Source: a virus
Length of the DNA: 40,711 nucleotides
IMG/VR virus record: IMGVR_UViG_3300033553_000789
Location: 1-40,711 of that record
Reading direction: 5' to 3' (one strand)
This document shows positions 1 through 7,502 of this stretch, in pieces. Position 1 is the first letter of the stretch. Each line of letters opens with the position of its first letter. Below the pieces are notes generated by a model. That model was not told the DNA's origin and did no database searches. It saw nothing but the letters and a program-made list of their open reading frames with translations. Position numbers and translations under genes: made by a program.

Positions 1-1164
1 ATGGCGATAAACAAGCTCACCAACCTAATTTGCAAGAGGGAAAAGCCCTCCGACAAGCCGCGCAAGCTGTCGGACGGCCACGGCCTTTATTTGTTCATTT
101 CTACCACGGGCGCGAAAATCTGGCGCGTTGGCTACCGCCAGCACGGCAAGGAAGGAACTGAGGTTTTGGGCCCGTACCCGCTTTTGTCGCTGGCCGATGC
201 CCGCATTCGCCGCGATGCATTCCGGCTCAAGCTACTTGACGGGCTCGATGTCAAAGCCAAGCCGAAGAAGTCGATCCCCTTTGCCGACGCCTGCGCGCAG
301 TATTGGGCCAGCCGCAAAGACATCACGCCGGGCTACTTCGCCAACGCGACACGCGGACTGGCTATGCACCTGGCCGACATTGCGCAAACCCCCATCGGCC
401 TGATAACCAAGGATATGGTGCTGGCGCCCTTGATGCGACTGGATGCCGCCGGCAAGCACGTTTATGCCAAGCGGCTGCGCGTCTGGTCGGGCCAGGTGTT
501 TGATTGGGCGCTGGAGCATGGGCATTGCCAGATCAACCCGGCAGCGCAGATCAAGCCTGAAAAAGCGTTCGGCAAAAAGCTGGTGGAGCATCACGCCGCG
601 CTGGCCTTGTCCGAAGTGCCAGACTTCCTCTTGCGCCTATCGCTGGAAAAAGACCTGCAGTCCGTGCTGGCCTGCAAGCTGCTGGCCTTGACCTGGGTGC
701 GCACGGGCGAGCTGCGTATGATGAAGTGGGCCGAGATCGAGGGCGACGTGTGGCGCGTGCCCAAAGACCGCATGAAGATGAAGCGCGTGCACCTGGTGCC
801 GCTGTCAACGCAGGCGCTGGCCCTGCTGCACCAACTCAAAGCGCGCTGCCGCAGCGGCGAGTATGTTTTTCCGTCGGAGCGCCGGATTGACCGGCCCATG
901 TCGGAGAATGCGGTGCTGTACCTGGTGCACCGGATCGGCTACAAAGGCAAGATGACGGGGCACGGCTGGCGCGGCGTGGCCAGCACCTGGGCCAATGAAC
1001 ACGGCTACACCTCTGACCACATTGAGATGCAGCTCGCGCACGGCTCCGATGATGCCGTGCGCGGCGCCTACAACCATGCCGCCTACATGCCCCAGCGCCG
1101 GGCCATGCTGCAGGCCTGGGCCGACTGGCTAGACCAGGCCAATGCCCGCGGCCTGCAGGGTTGA
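1..1164 (+). CDS. int: Tyrosine-recombinase integrase, P4-like with N-terminal DUF4102 domain
   Basis: Site-specific recombinase that would integrate and excise the prophage at its attachment site. The 387-residue protein has the P4-integrase layout: an N-terminal arm-binding DUF4102-type domain (about 1-90, with SDGHGLYLFI), a SAM-like core-binding domain (about 95-180) and a catalytic domain (about 200-370). Visible catalytic residues are R234 in TWVRTGELR, basic residues near 258-260, H321 and R324 in HGWRG, H347 in LAHGS and the probable nucleophile Y357 in AYNHA. Length is typical and no residue is missing. The ATG is the first base of the window, so a longer start and the upstream attachment site cannot be assessed. 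The gene converges on the leftward early operon, whose last gene overlaps its final 36 bases. Confidence 0.95.
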   Translation: MAINKLTNLICKREKPSDKPRKLSDGHGLYLFISTTGAKIWRVGYRQHGKEGTEVLGPYPLLSLADARIRRDAFRLKLLDGLDVKAKPKKSIPFADACAQYWASRKDITPGYFANATRGLAMHLADIAQTPIGLITKDMVLAPLMRLDAAGKHVYAKRLRVWSGQVFDWALEHGHCQINPAAQIKPEKAFGKKLVEHHAALALSEVPDFLLRLSLEKDLQSVLACKLLALTWVRTGELRMMKWAEIEGDVWRVPKDRMKMKRVHLVPLSTQALALLHQLKARCRSGEYVFPSERRIDRPMSENAVLYLVHRIGYKGKMTGHGWRGVASTWANEHGYTSDHIEMQLAHGSDDAVRGAYNHAAYMPQRRAMLQAWADWLDQANARGLQG

Positions 1165-1317
1165 CAAGCGCCAGCCCTTGGTGCGCAGGCTCAGGTCGAT
1201 GTCGGGCTTGGGAAGTTTTCCGGCCTTGAGCCATTCGCGGATGCATTGGCTGCCCACGCCCATCATCACGCAAAGCTCTTGGCGCCAGATCACGCGGTCT
1301 ATGGGTTCGTTGCTCAT
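1129..1317 (-). CDS. Small HTH protein, putative excisionase/AlpA-like
   Basis: A 62-residue basic protein with a MerR/AlpA-like helix-turn-helix: VIWRQELCVMMGVGSQCIREWLKAGKLPKP is followed by a wing-like stretch KGWRLSTLQAAGIG (roughly residues 9-55). Proteins of this size and fold next to a phage integrase usually act as recombination directionality factors or small regulators. It is the last gene of the leftward early operon, and its start overlaps the stop of the preceding gene by ATGA. Its 3' end is antisense to the last 36 bases of int. The excisionase role is inferred from size, fold and position; a plain transcription factor is possible. Confidence 0.7.
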   Translation of the reverse strand: MSNEPIDRVIWRQELCVMMGVGSQCIREWLKAGKLPKPDIDLSLRTKGWRLSTLQAAGIGLV

Positions 1318-1625
1318 GCTGGGCTCCCTGTGGATTTGGTAATGGCTTCAGTCGCAATCGAAAGCTCCGGCGATCCGCTGCATGCCACTTGCTGAATGTG
1401 AATCAGCGCCTCCAGCAATGCATCGCGCTCGACTGCAATTTCAGAAATCGACGTGCAGTAGGTTTTCACCCGCGCCAGTTCAAGTTGTTCCTGCAGCGCT
1501 TTAACCTCATTCCACAAGTCGCCCACCAGAGAGCTGGTTCCCATGTGCATCATCATGGGCTGGCCGGGAAGCTTGAGGCATCTAAAGGCGCTCACGCGCT
1601 CGCTCAAATCGTTGTTGGTCGTCAT
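1314..1625 (-). CDS. Hypothetical phage protein with coiled-coil centre
   Basis: A 103-residue protein of unknown function. I start it at the ATG at 1625 (MTTNNDLSERV) and not at the longer in-frame start at 1667, because a GGAG Shine-Dalgarno sits about 8 nt upstream and the ATG forms an ATGA overlap with the previous gene's stop. The middle (LVGDLWNEVKALQEQLELARVKTY, then IAVERDALLEALIHI) is heptad-like and probably a coiled coil. Such short coiled-coil proteins are common in phage early regions. No catalytic motif is visible. Confidence 0.65.
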   Translation of the reverse strand: MTTNNDLSERVSAFRCLKLPGQPMMMHMGTSSLVGDLWNEVKALQEQLELARVKTYCTSISEIAVERDALLEALIHIQQVACSGSPELSIATEAITKSTGSPA

Positions 1626-2032
1626 ATTTTTCTCCAGGCAAAAGCAAGCACGTCGGTCATGATCCAAAGGTGCCGCATGTTGGCGACGTTCACCACATCA
1701 CAGTCACGCGGGTAGACCTCGACCGCATCGAAGTCGCCAAAACCAGCCTCGTGCTTCAGGCGCTGCAGGTCAATCCAGGGGATGTCCTGCCCCCAGCCAC
1801 GGCCTTCGAGCTGCGTGCGATTCACCGACATCCTGAAGGCGGCGCTGGTGGTCGCGTCGAACACCTGCACCAGGTAGTCCCGGCTGCGAAAGACTTTCAC
1901 GATGCCAACCGGCCCAGCGTTGGGCCACTCTGACCTGGGCACCTCGACCAGACTGACCGGGAAGCTGGCGCTTTCCTTGCGGATATGCTTTTGTGCGGCG
2001 CGGCGGTCGGTGCGGTTCATGGTGGTGCTCAT
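1622..2032 (-). CDS. Phage hypothetical protein (DUF7694-like)
   Basis: A 136-residue protein. After a charged leader (MNRTDRRAAQKHIRKE) it has a compact beta-rich body: SFPVSLVEVPRSEWP, then KVFRSRDYLVQVFDA, SVNRTQLEGRGWGQDIPW and DAVEVYPRDCDVVNVANMRHLWI. The phrase about decoding a word (WIDLQRLKHEAGFGDFDAVEVYP, here summarised by its first residues WIDLQRLKHE) resembles the DUF7694 family of small phage proteins of unknown role. It is translationally coupled to both neighbours through short overlaps. The family assignment is from memory of the motif and is only moderately certain. Confidence 0.65.
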   Translation of the reverse strand: MSTTMNRTDRRAAQKHIRKESASFPVSLVEVPRSEWPNAGPVGIVKVFRSRDYLVQVFDATTSAAFRMSVNRTQLEGRGWGQDIPWIDLQRLKHEAGFGDFDAVEVYPRDCDVVNVANMRHLWIMTDVLAFAWRKI

Positions 2033-2622
2033 AGTGAGACCCTCTTGAATTCAACTACCCACACCCACGGGTTTTTGTCCCATGAGCTGAAGCCGTTGAT
2101 TTGCTCCCAAAGATCGCGGTACATGGCGACGGGTACGCAGGTATCTTGATCGATGCCCTCGGCTAATGCATCTGTTTCGCTGATGTCCTGCAGCCGCTCC
2201 ACGCGCACGCCGGTAATTTCCAGGGTGATGCGACTGGCCCAGCGGGGCATGTGGATGCTTGGCTTCCATGGGGATGCTTCGCTGCCATCCTTTCGGGTCT
2301 TCGTAAAGCCGTCTCCATCGTCAAGCACAACGTGATGACCATCAGCCCGATAAAGGCATTTGTAGGTGTTGCCGTCATCGTTGTAGATCAACTGGGATGT
2401 GTCACCGTCAACCTCTCCGCACCATGCCTCCCGCACCCAAAGACGGTCGCCTGGCTGGCCGTAGGGGCAGGATCTCAAAATCTGCCGCATCCCAGGCAAG
2501 TCGTTTTGGTTAGGCCATACGCCCCCGTTGGTAGTCTTAAATACCCGCCGCGTCTGAGTCTTGCTGCCATCAAGCAGCGCGCGCACCATGGCGCCATTGA
2601 AAAGGATGGGACGTTCTTTCAC
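2029..2622 (-). CDS. ASCH/PUA-like phage protein
   Basis: A 197-residue protein beginning KERPILFNGAMVRALLDG and then SKTQTRR, the hallmark of a family of phage proteins related to the ASCH (PUA-like) RNA-binding fold. Further family features are the GDRLWVREAW stretch (about 57-66), PSIHMPRWASRITLEI (about 120-135) and VERLQDISETDALAEG (about 140-155), followed by a C-terminal WVWVVEF strand. The role is unknown; ASCH proteins are thought to bind RNA or modified nucleosides. It overlaps both neighbours by four bases within the early operon. The family call is strong, the function open. Confidence 0.8.
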   Translation of the reverse strand: MKERPILFNGAMVRALLDGSKTQTRRVFKTTNGGVWPNQNDLPGMRQILRSCPYGQPGDRLWVREAWCGEVDGDTSQLIYNDDGNTYKCLYRADGHHVVLDDGDGFTKTRKDGSEASPWKPSIHMPRWASRITLEITGVRVERLQDISETDALAEGIDQDTCVPVAMYRDLWEQINGFSSWDKNPWVWVVEFKRVSL

Positions 2623-3104
2623 TGCGCCGCCTCCAGCAAATCCCCATTCATGATCCGTGCATAGGCCTCTTTGATCGCCAGCGTCATCTGCTTTGGGCTG
2701 CTGGCGTCGGTGATGGCTTCGCAGGCGTCCAGGGCGTCGGGCACATCTTGCAGGCCTTGCGCATCGAAGCCAAGCGCCAGGCCGCGCAGGTAGCGGTCTT
2801 TCATTCTTACGAATGCCGCCTGGCCGCGCGCCACGGTCTCGACCACCAGCTGGTCGATGGCTTCGGCGCGCAGCAGGCCGATGTTCAGGATCATGCTCAC
2901 GCGGTCGAAATCATCCTCGTTGCCGCAGCCGCTGCGCAGGCGCTCAAAGGCGGCGCGCGTCAGCACATGCTCGCTGATCATTTCGTCAGGCTCATAGGGG
3001 CGGCAGTGGTCCAGCACACGGATGCCTGCCTGGTAGTTGGCCGGGTTGTAGCGCCCGGTCGGCTGGGCATGGCGCGGGGACGCGCGGCGCATTGCTCTGT
3101 TCAT
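2619..3104 (-). CDS. Hypothetical phage protein
   Basis: A 161-residue protein. The first 25 residues are basic and proline/arginine-rich (MNRAMRRASPRHAQPTGRYN). The rest is predicted helical, with LTRAAFERLRSG, DFDRVSMILNIGLLRAEAID and LVVETVARGQAAFVRMKDRY. I know similar early-region proteins from prophages of Burkholderiales but no function. A four-base overlap ties it to the ASCH-like gene downstream and another to the gene upstream. Confidence 0.6.
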   Translation of the reverse strand: MNRAMRRASPRHAQPTGRYNPANYQAGIRVLDHCRPYEPDEMISEHVLTRAAFERLRSGCGNEDDFDRVSMILNIGLLRAEAIDQLVVETVARGQAAFVRMKDRYLRGLALGFDAQGLQDVPDALDACEAITDASSPKQMTLAIKEAYARIMNGDLLEAAQ

Positions 3105-3442
3105 GCTGTGATCTCCATTTGTGTAGGCGCTTCGCGCAGCACCCTAAGCTGATGAAAGTTGCCACCGCCGCCGCCGAAGCGATTGACGTGCTTGTGAAGC
3201 GAACCGCCCGCATCGAGCGCCACCGTGGCCATGCAGCCGGTCTCGGTGGGCTGCAAGTGGGTGATAGTTCCCCTGGACTCAAGGCCGACGGTTTCATCGG
3301 GGTAGATGATCTTGCCGGTGGTCTGGTCACGCCGGCAGCCGCAGGGTTGGGCGCTGTTGGTGGGCGCCAGGACGGCTGCGCTGTACATCACGCGCTGGCC
3401 CACGGCAATCCGGCCATATCTGTCAACGGGTTTGTAGTTCAT
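3101..3442 (-). CDS. Hypothetical small beta-rich phage protein
   Basis: A 113-residue protein with an N-terminal strand-rich part (DRYGRIAVGQRVMYSAAV), a CGCRRDQTTGKIIYPDETVG segment and a second strand-rich part (GTITHLQPTETGCMATVALD) ending in a glycine-rich loop FGGGGGNFHQLRVL. The pattern suggests a small SH3-like barrel, but this is only an impression. The ATG has a GAGG Shine-Dalgarno five to eight bases upstream. It lies in the early operon with a three-base gap behind the upstream gene. Function unknown. Confidence 0.55.
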   Translation of the reverse strand: MNYKPVDRYGRIAVGQRVMYSAAVLAPTNSAQPCGCRRDQTTGKIIYPDETVGLESRGTITHLQPTETGCMATVALDAGGSLHKHVNRFGGGGGNFHQLRVLREAPTQMEITA

Positions 3443-3445
3443 ACC

Positions 3446-3766
3446 TCACCCCCGCAAATGATGCCGCGTGATCGACGCGATGCCGTTTGGCAGGGCGTCG
3501 TGCGCGCTCAGGTTGCCGGACTCCAGCCGCAGAACATCGGCGCTCACCGGCTGCTCCAAGAAGCTGGTGCGGTCCTGACCGGTGGCTTTGAGGTACTCGA
3601 CCTCGACCTTGGCGCTGTCCACCAGCACGCTGGCCACTTGTGCCATGGCGCGGGCGCGGTCGGGCTCCATCGGGTTGGCGCGGTCGCACAGGCTGGCCAG
3701 CGCGCCCATCAGGTGGGTGCGCATCTGGTTGATGTGCGGGCTGGCTTGGGATTCTGCGTTATTCAT
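3446..3766 (-). CDS. Hypothetical phage protein
   Basis: A 106-residue mostly helical protein (INQMRTHLMGALASLCDRAN, MEPDRARAMAQVASVLVDSA) with a short C-terminal tail. The central sequence resembles small phage proteins often found beside early HNH genes in beta- and gammaproteobacterial prophages, without known function. Its start overlaps the end of the upstream HNH gene by eight bases, so the two are probably translationally coupled. Confidence 0.6.
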   Translation of the reverse strand: MNNAESQASPHINQMRTHLMGALASLCDRANPMEPDRARAMAQVASVLVDSAKVEVEYLKATGQDRTSFLEQPVSADVLRLESGNLSAHDALPNGIASITRHHLRG

Positions 3767-4439
3767 GGGGTTCGCTTTCTCGGTTGATACGGTTGACTTG
3801 ACGGGTAATGGCGCCCTTGAGTTGGCACAGGCGGGCGATTTCGGGTGAGTAGCTGCGTGGGTGGTTGCGCTTGGCGTTCTCGGCGCGGGTGATGCAGTCC
3901 AGCTTGTCCAGGGTTATCTCTGCCAGCACCACGGTCTTGCAGCCGGGCTTGAAGACGATCAGCATGCCATTGGCAATCGGGCCGTGCGCGGCTTCCCACA
4001 CCAGGCGCGCCACCGGCGTCCAGCGGTAGCAGCTGGGCCCCGGGCGCTCTGATGTCTTTTGCTGCAGACATTGGTCTGCGGTCGTGATTCGGTAGCTGCC
4101 CACCGGCAGCCAGTTGTGCTGCGCCGCGCCGTGCATCTGGCCTTTTTGAAACCGCGTGCGCTCGGAGCCCGGTGCAAACCAGCCCTTTAAGCCGGTGTTC
4201 CAGGTGACGTGCCCGGCCTTGAATCGGCCCGCCTTCATGCGCTCATCGATCTTGCCGCGCTGCACCCGGCTTGATTTGTCGCTGGCGTAAAAGGCTGCGC
4301 TCTTCTTGACGCCAAAGCGCGCCGCCGCCTGGTGCACGGTGCTGGTCTTGCGGCCCAGCAGGTCGGCCACAAGCTGCGCCGTCTGGTCGGGGTAATGCAG
4401 GCGAAGCAGCGCGATGTCGGCGGGCGTCCAGGGTGTCAT
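3759..4439 (-). CDS. HNH endonuclease-like protein with N-terminal HTH
   Basis: A 226-residue protein with two parts. Residues 1-45 (WTPADIALLRLHYPDQTAQL followed by a KTSTVHQAAARFGV recognition-helix-like stretch) form a Myb/SANT-like DNA-binding domain. Residues about 138-200 carry the phage HNH signature: RLVWEAAHGPIANGMLIVFK with H152, then LDKLDCITRAENAKRN. In active family members the GP segment is followed by an F-x-D-G turn; here it reads VFKPGCK, so the second acidic/asparagine ligand is replaced and the nuclease may be weak or inactive. These proteins resemble homing-like nucleases carried as early phage genes. It is coupled to its upstream neighbour by ATGA. Confidence 0.8.
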   Translation of the reverse strand: MTPWTPADIALLRLHYPDQTAQLVADLLGRKTSTVHQAAARFGVKKSAAFYASDKSSRVQRGKIDERMKAGRFKAGHVTWNTGLKGWFAPGSERTRFQKGQMHGAAQHNWLPVGSYRITTADQCLQQKTSERPGPSCYRWTPVARLVWEAAHGPIANGMLIVFKPGCKTVVLAEITLDKLDCITRAENAKRNHPRSYSPEIARLCQLKGAITRQVNRINRESEPHE

Positions 4440-5365
4440 GGCGTAGCTGCTTTCAATTCAGGGTGAAGGATGTCGCGCAGCACTGCAGCGCGCTCGAATT
4501 TCATTGCCGTTATGGCGCTGGTAAGAAGGCTCTGCAGCTTCTTTGTGCGCCGGCTGGCGTTGCGCCTTACGCGCGGGTTCTCGGGGCACTTCGCGTAAAT
4601 CTCAAAGCACGCCTTGTTGGTGTAGTCGTAGCGCCCGGTGACAATCCACCACATGTTGTTGATGTTGTACATGGCTGTGCCATTGCAGATGCGGCCATGC
4701 CAGTCGGCAAACCAGACGCGCTGGCCATGCTCCAGCATCACGCCATCGTGTGACTTGCGGTTGTAGTCGCTGATGGTGTAGTTGGCCAGGTCGCCTTTAA
4801 AGTGCCAGCTTTCAGCGTAATGCCGCTCTATCCGCTCTGCGGCGGTTGCATCCAACGGCTTGCGGTAAATGCTTCGACGCTTTGGGTCGAAGTCGTAATC
4901 CGTGAACACATTGCACAGATAGCCCCGGATGCGGCGGCGTGTGCGCTCCATTTCAAGCCGGATGACGTAGGGCATGCACCCTTCCAGATCGGACTCATAC
5001 CGGCCGCCGTGGTCGGGCCGTGTTGGCGTATTGACACCCTGCCACATTGCGAAAGTGATGCTGCGCCCCATGATGCCCAACTCGCCCCTAAGGTCGCCTT
5101 TGCTGCAATTGCGGTAGTTTCGGGAAAAGCTGGCGCTATTTTGTTTTTCTTCCTTTGGAGGAACGGCTACGGTCCACCCCATCCTGTTCAGGGTTTGAAT
5201 TACTCGGGCGAACACTTGCCGTTTGAATGACAAGCGCCACGCCAGTTCCCCGGCGTAGCCACCGACCTTGCGAGCCTCTCCAATGCCTTCTTCCACCACC
5301 GAGATTGAGGCGTCTCCGAAACAGACTTTGCCAGTGCGTTCGATTTGTCCTTTATGGGTCAGCAC
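4436..5365 (-). CDS. Unknown phage protein with C-terminal UvrB/UvrC-like motif
   Basis: A 309-residue protein that I do not recognise as a whole. It starts with GTG (4436-5365 reading leftwards), chosen because a strong GGAGG lies about seven bases upstream. The body is rich in aromatic and basic residues (CNVFTDYDFDPKRRSIYRKP, VWFADWHGRICNGTAMYNIN, WWIVTGRYDYTNKACFEIY), suggesting nucleic-acid contact. The C-terminus (about 279-303), LLTSAITAMKFERAAVLRDI, closely matches the UVR motif of UvrB/UvrC, a helical hairpin used for protein interaction in excision repair and also present in other proteins. Function is open; a DNA-repair or replication link is an inference. Confidence 0.6.
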   Translation of the reverse strand: MLTHKGQIERTGKVCFGDASISVVEEGIGEARKVGGYAGELAWRLSFKRQVFARVIQTLNRMGWTVAVPPKEEKQNSASFSRNYRNCSKGDLRGELGIMGRSITFAMWQGVNTPTRPDHGGRYESDLEGCMPYVIRLEMERTRRRIRGYLCNVFTDYDFDPKRRSIYRKPLDATAAERIERHYAESWHFKGDLANYTISDYNRKSHDGVMLEHGQRVWFADWHGRICNGTAMYNINNMWWIVTGRYDYTNKACFEIYAKCPENPRVRRNASRRTKKLQSLLTSAITAMKFERAAVLRDILHPELKAATP

Positions 5366-5598
5366 GACACACCTCCGACCAGCGACTTGATACTCAAATG
5401 GTCATCAGCACCCTGGCGAACCGTCGGCACTTGCGCGGGCCGGTACACGTTCTCCTCGCCAAAGATGCTGATCGAAAACGGCAGCGCTTCACCAGCCAGG
5501 CGCACGCGCGGCACGTGCTTGACGAGCCGGGCTTTCTCGCGCGCGGTCAAGGCATCGCCTGAATAGCGCGCCTGTTTAACGGGGTTCGGGTTGCTCAT
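5359..5598 (-). CDS. Hypothetical small phage protein
   Basis: A 79-residue protein (MSNPNPVKQARYSGDALTAR...) with a basic N-terminal half (AREKARLVKHVPRVRLAG) and no recognisable motif. It overlaps its downstream neighbour by seven bases and its upstream neighbour by four, so it fits the coupled early operon. No function can be given. Confidence 0.5.
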   Translation of the reverse strand: MSNPNPVKQARYSGDALTAREKARLVKHVPRVRLAGEALPFSISIFGEENVYRPAQVPTVRQGADDHLSIKSLVGGVSC

Positions 5599-5993
5599 GC
5601 TTGGGCCTTGGCCAGCGCGAGCGCAGCGGCGTGAATGCGGGCGTTGAACCAGCGCCGAATCACATAGCTGCGCGCGACCGAAATCACGGTGAACAGCAGG
5701 CCCATGCTGAAGGCTTGACCGCCCGTGATCTCAAAGCCGTACAGCGGCAGGATGTACAGATTGGCGACCCAGTTGATGGCGAAGCCGATGGCGATGTTGA
5801 TCATCACCTCGATCAAGCTGCCCAGCCGGGTCTGGCGGCTTGCGGCCACCAGGGCGGCTCGGCGCGCGGCCATTTGCGCCTTGGTGGCGCGCTGCCTTGG
5901 TGTCAAGATAATCACGGGCTTTTTTAAGCCTAATTCGGCGCTAGCCCCCGTATCCATTGCCTTAGTAGCTATTAAATTAATAGTATAGTTCAT
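5595..5993 (-). CDS. DUF7220-family phage membrane protein with repeat-derived N-terminus
   Basis: A 132-residue protein whose last 85 residues match the DUF7220 family of phage inner-membrane proteins: QTRLGSLIEVMINIAIGFAI starts the first membrane segment and FTVISVARSYVIRRWFN follows the second, with basic residues marking the cytoplasmic side. Family members are usually shorter, about 85-95 residues. The extra N-terminus (about 1-30) is encoded by a dispersed repeat, also found in the terminase gene (see 5942-5984). A start at the internal ATG at 5873 (MAARRAALVAAS) would give the usual length, so the long form is uncertain. It overlaps the upstream gene by 17 bases. Function unknown. Confidence 0.75.
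   Translation of the reverse strand: MNYTINLIATKAMDTGASAELGLKKPVIILTPRQRATKAQMAARRAALVAASRQTRLGSLIEVMINIAIGFAINWVANLYILPLYGFEITGGQAFSMGLLFTVISVARSYVIRRWFNARIHAAALALAKAQA
5942..5984 (-). repeat. Dispersed in-frame repeat, copy 1
   Basis: A 43-bp AT-richer element that matches 21645-21687 on the other strand at 38 of 43 positions. Read leftwards it starts ACTATTAATTTAATAGCTAC and ends GATACGGGGGCTA. It supplies both the TAA stop of the upstream gene (5977-5979) and the first codons of the downstream DUF7220 gene, encoding TINLIATKAMDTGA. Both copies are read in the same frame of the element. Confidence 0.8.
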
Positions 5994-6348
5994 CTTTGAT
6001 CACATTGGGGTTGTCAGGGGTAACTGGCGATACGACGGTTTGGGCTGTGCGCCAGTCCGTACCTTTTGATTCACCATCCAGCCACAGCAAGAACAGCACG
6101 CAGCAGCCCGCGTGCGCCAGGTGGTGGCAGCCGGTCTCGGGGTCGTTGCGCTCACCGGCCCACCAGGCATGCACGTGGCGCATCAGGGCGTCAAAGTAGC
6201 GCGTGCGGGCGTCGGGCACGGTCTTCCAGTTGTCCAGCGCATACTTGGCCGCGCCGAACTCCAGCACGCGCACCACCTGCGCCACCGTGCCCAGGGGCAA
6301 CAGGCTCCAGCGCGGCTTGCCGCTGTCGTGCTTAATGCCGCTCGTCAT
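5977..6348 (-). CDS. dATP/dGTP diphosphohydrolase-like protein (formerly DUF5664)
   Basis: A 123-residue protein with the family pattern KHDSGKPRWSLLPLG (about 6-20), VVRVLEFGAAKYALDNW, VPDARTRYFDALMRHVHAWW, AGERNDPETGCHHLAHA and a hydrophobic CCVLFLLWL segment. The helical E/H/D-rich pattern is that of the all-alpha MazG-like nucleotide pyrophosphohydrolase superfamily, in which conserved acidic residues bind magnesium. In phages this family removes purine deoxynucleoside triphosphates; the related MazZ enzymes work in 2-aminoadenine genome synthesis. No PurZ-type synthetase is seen in this window, so nucleotide-pool trimming is a safer guess. Its stop codon lies inside a dispersed repeat, so the C-terminus may have been altered. 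Confidence 0.8.
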   Translation of the reverse strand: MTSGIKHDSGKPRWSLLPLGTVAQVVRVLEFGAAKYALDNWKTVPDARTRYFDALMRHVHAWWAGERNDPETGCHHLAHAGCCVLFLLWLDGESKGTDWRTAQTVVSPVTPDNPNVIKDELYY

Positions 6349-6641
6349 TGCATAGTCCCCTGATCCAGCTCTTGCACCACGTCGCCAAACTGCTCGGCTA
6401 TCACATTGATCAGGCGCTGCGCAGCATCCTTTCCAAAATCAGCCGCCATGGATCCACAAGCCGCAGCCATCAACCCAGCGTAAAACTGGGCCAGATTCCC
6501 CGTATCCATTTTTTTGGACGCTGCCCGGATGATGGGCATCACATGGTCAAGGAACACCTGGCAGCCAATGTCTTGCGCGCTGCCTTTGTAGACGGCGGAC
6601 TCTTGCGTTGTGCCTGTGTAGGCGGCTGATATTTTGGTCAT
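6345..6641 (-). CDS. Hypothetical phage protein
   Basis: A 98-residue mostly helical protein (CQVFLDHVMPIIRAASKK, LAQFYAGLMAAACGSMAAD, AAQRLINVIAEQFGDVVQEL). A GAGAA Shine-Dalgarno precedes the ATG in a nine-base gap behind the DUF2303 gene. It couples to the diphosphohydrolase gene by ATGA. No function is recognisable. Confidence 0.6.
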   Translation of the reverse strand: MTKISAAYTGTTQESAVYKGSAQDIGCQVFLDHVMPIIRAASKKMDTGNLAQFYAGLMAAACGSMAADFGKDAAQRLINVIAEQFGDVVQELDQGTMQ

Positions 6642-6650
6642 GCTGTTCTC

Positions 6651-7502
6651 TTACGCCACGCCCAGCAACACCACATAGCCCGAGGCCTCGCGCACCTGTT
6701 CGATGTAGCCACCAAAGGCATCCTCGATCGAGCGCTCCACGCGGTCCAGCTCATACCAGAACTTGATCTGGCCCGCGTGCAGCCGGTACTTGAGACGCGC
6801 CTTGATTTTGTAGCCGCCGCCGTTCTTGAAAATGCGCAGGCCCAGCGTGAATTCCTTGGGGATTTCCAGCGCGCCATTGACGCCGGCACGGGCGTCGATG
6901 TTCTCGGTGTACTGCAGCTGCACCTGGCCGTTTTGCAGGCGCTTGGCGCTTGAAAAGTTGATGTCGGTCTTGGCCTGGATGGTGGTGGCTACGTCCAGCA
7001 GGCCCTGCGCCGCCGGCTCGGCCACGTCGGCAAAGTTGTCTTCGATGAATTCGGAGAATCCGGTTTGGTCGAACTGCTTCTTGTCGTTGCCCATCCACTT
7101 GGCAAACTCTGGCGTGTACTCGGCCCGGTAGTGGCAGCGGTGGTCGCGCCAGCCGGGCTCGCCGCGCTGGTCGTTGAACACCGCCGTCAGCGTGCGCTCG
7201 TCCGGGTTTGCGTAGATGTAGCCGTCACCCTGCGCAGTCTGATCTGCGCAGTAGGCCAGCAGGCTTGCCACATCCTTGACATTGACCGTGCCGCGTTGGC
7301 GGTTCGGCGCAGGCTGGGCCTTTTCCACCAGGTCGGTGATGTCCTTGGCGCTGTAGTTGGGTGGCACCATGACAAAGTGGTGACCGTCCACGTTAACAGG
7401 CTCCATGCTGGCTGTCGCCAGCGCACTGATGATGGCACTGGCTTGCATCAGGTCGTTGATTGCCAGTTTTCCGGCGGGCGTTGTAGATTGATCGAGGCTC
7501 AT
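6651..7502 (-). CDS. DUF2303 (YfdQ-like) phage protein
   Basis: A 283-residue protein matching the DUF2303 family, whose best-known member is YfdQ of an E. coli prophage. Typical features are VNVKDVASLLAYCADQ (about 94-109), ERTLTAVFNDQRGEPGWRDH (about 127-146), the tryptophan-rich FAKWMGNDKKQFDQTGFSEF (about 158-177), SSAKRLQNGQVQLQYTE, and a C-terminal beta-rich half ending GQIKFWYEL. The function is not established; the gene is normally early and often sits near recombination or nucleotide genes. It overlaps the upstream gene by four bases. Length is normal and intact. Confidence 0.9.
   Translation of the reverse strand: MSLDQSTTPAGKLAINDLMQASAIISALATASMEPVNVDGHHFVMVPPNYSAKDITDLVEKAQPAPNRQRGTVNVKDVASLLAYCADQTAQGDGYIYANPDERTLTAVFNDQRGEPGWRDHRCHYRAEYTPEFAKWMGNDKKQFDQTGFSEFIEDNFADVAEPAAQGLLDVATTIQAKTDINFSSAKRLQNGQVQLQYTENIDARAGVNGALEIPKEFTLGLRIFKNGGGYKIKARLKYRLHAGQIKFWYELDRVERSIEDAFGGYIEQVREASGYVVLLGVA

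Noticed and set aside
6499-6511. A third copy of the dispersed repeat (13 bases shared: CCCCGTATCCATT)
   Set aside because: Only a short core matches and the flanks differ, so chance is a sufficient explanation.
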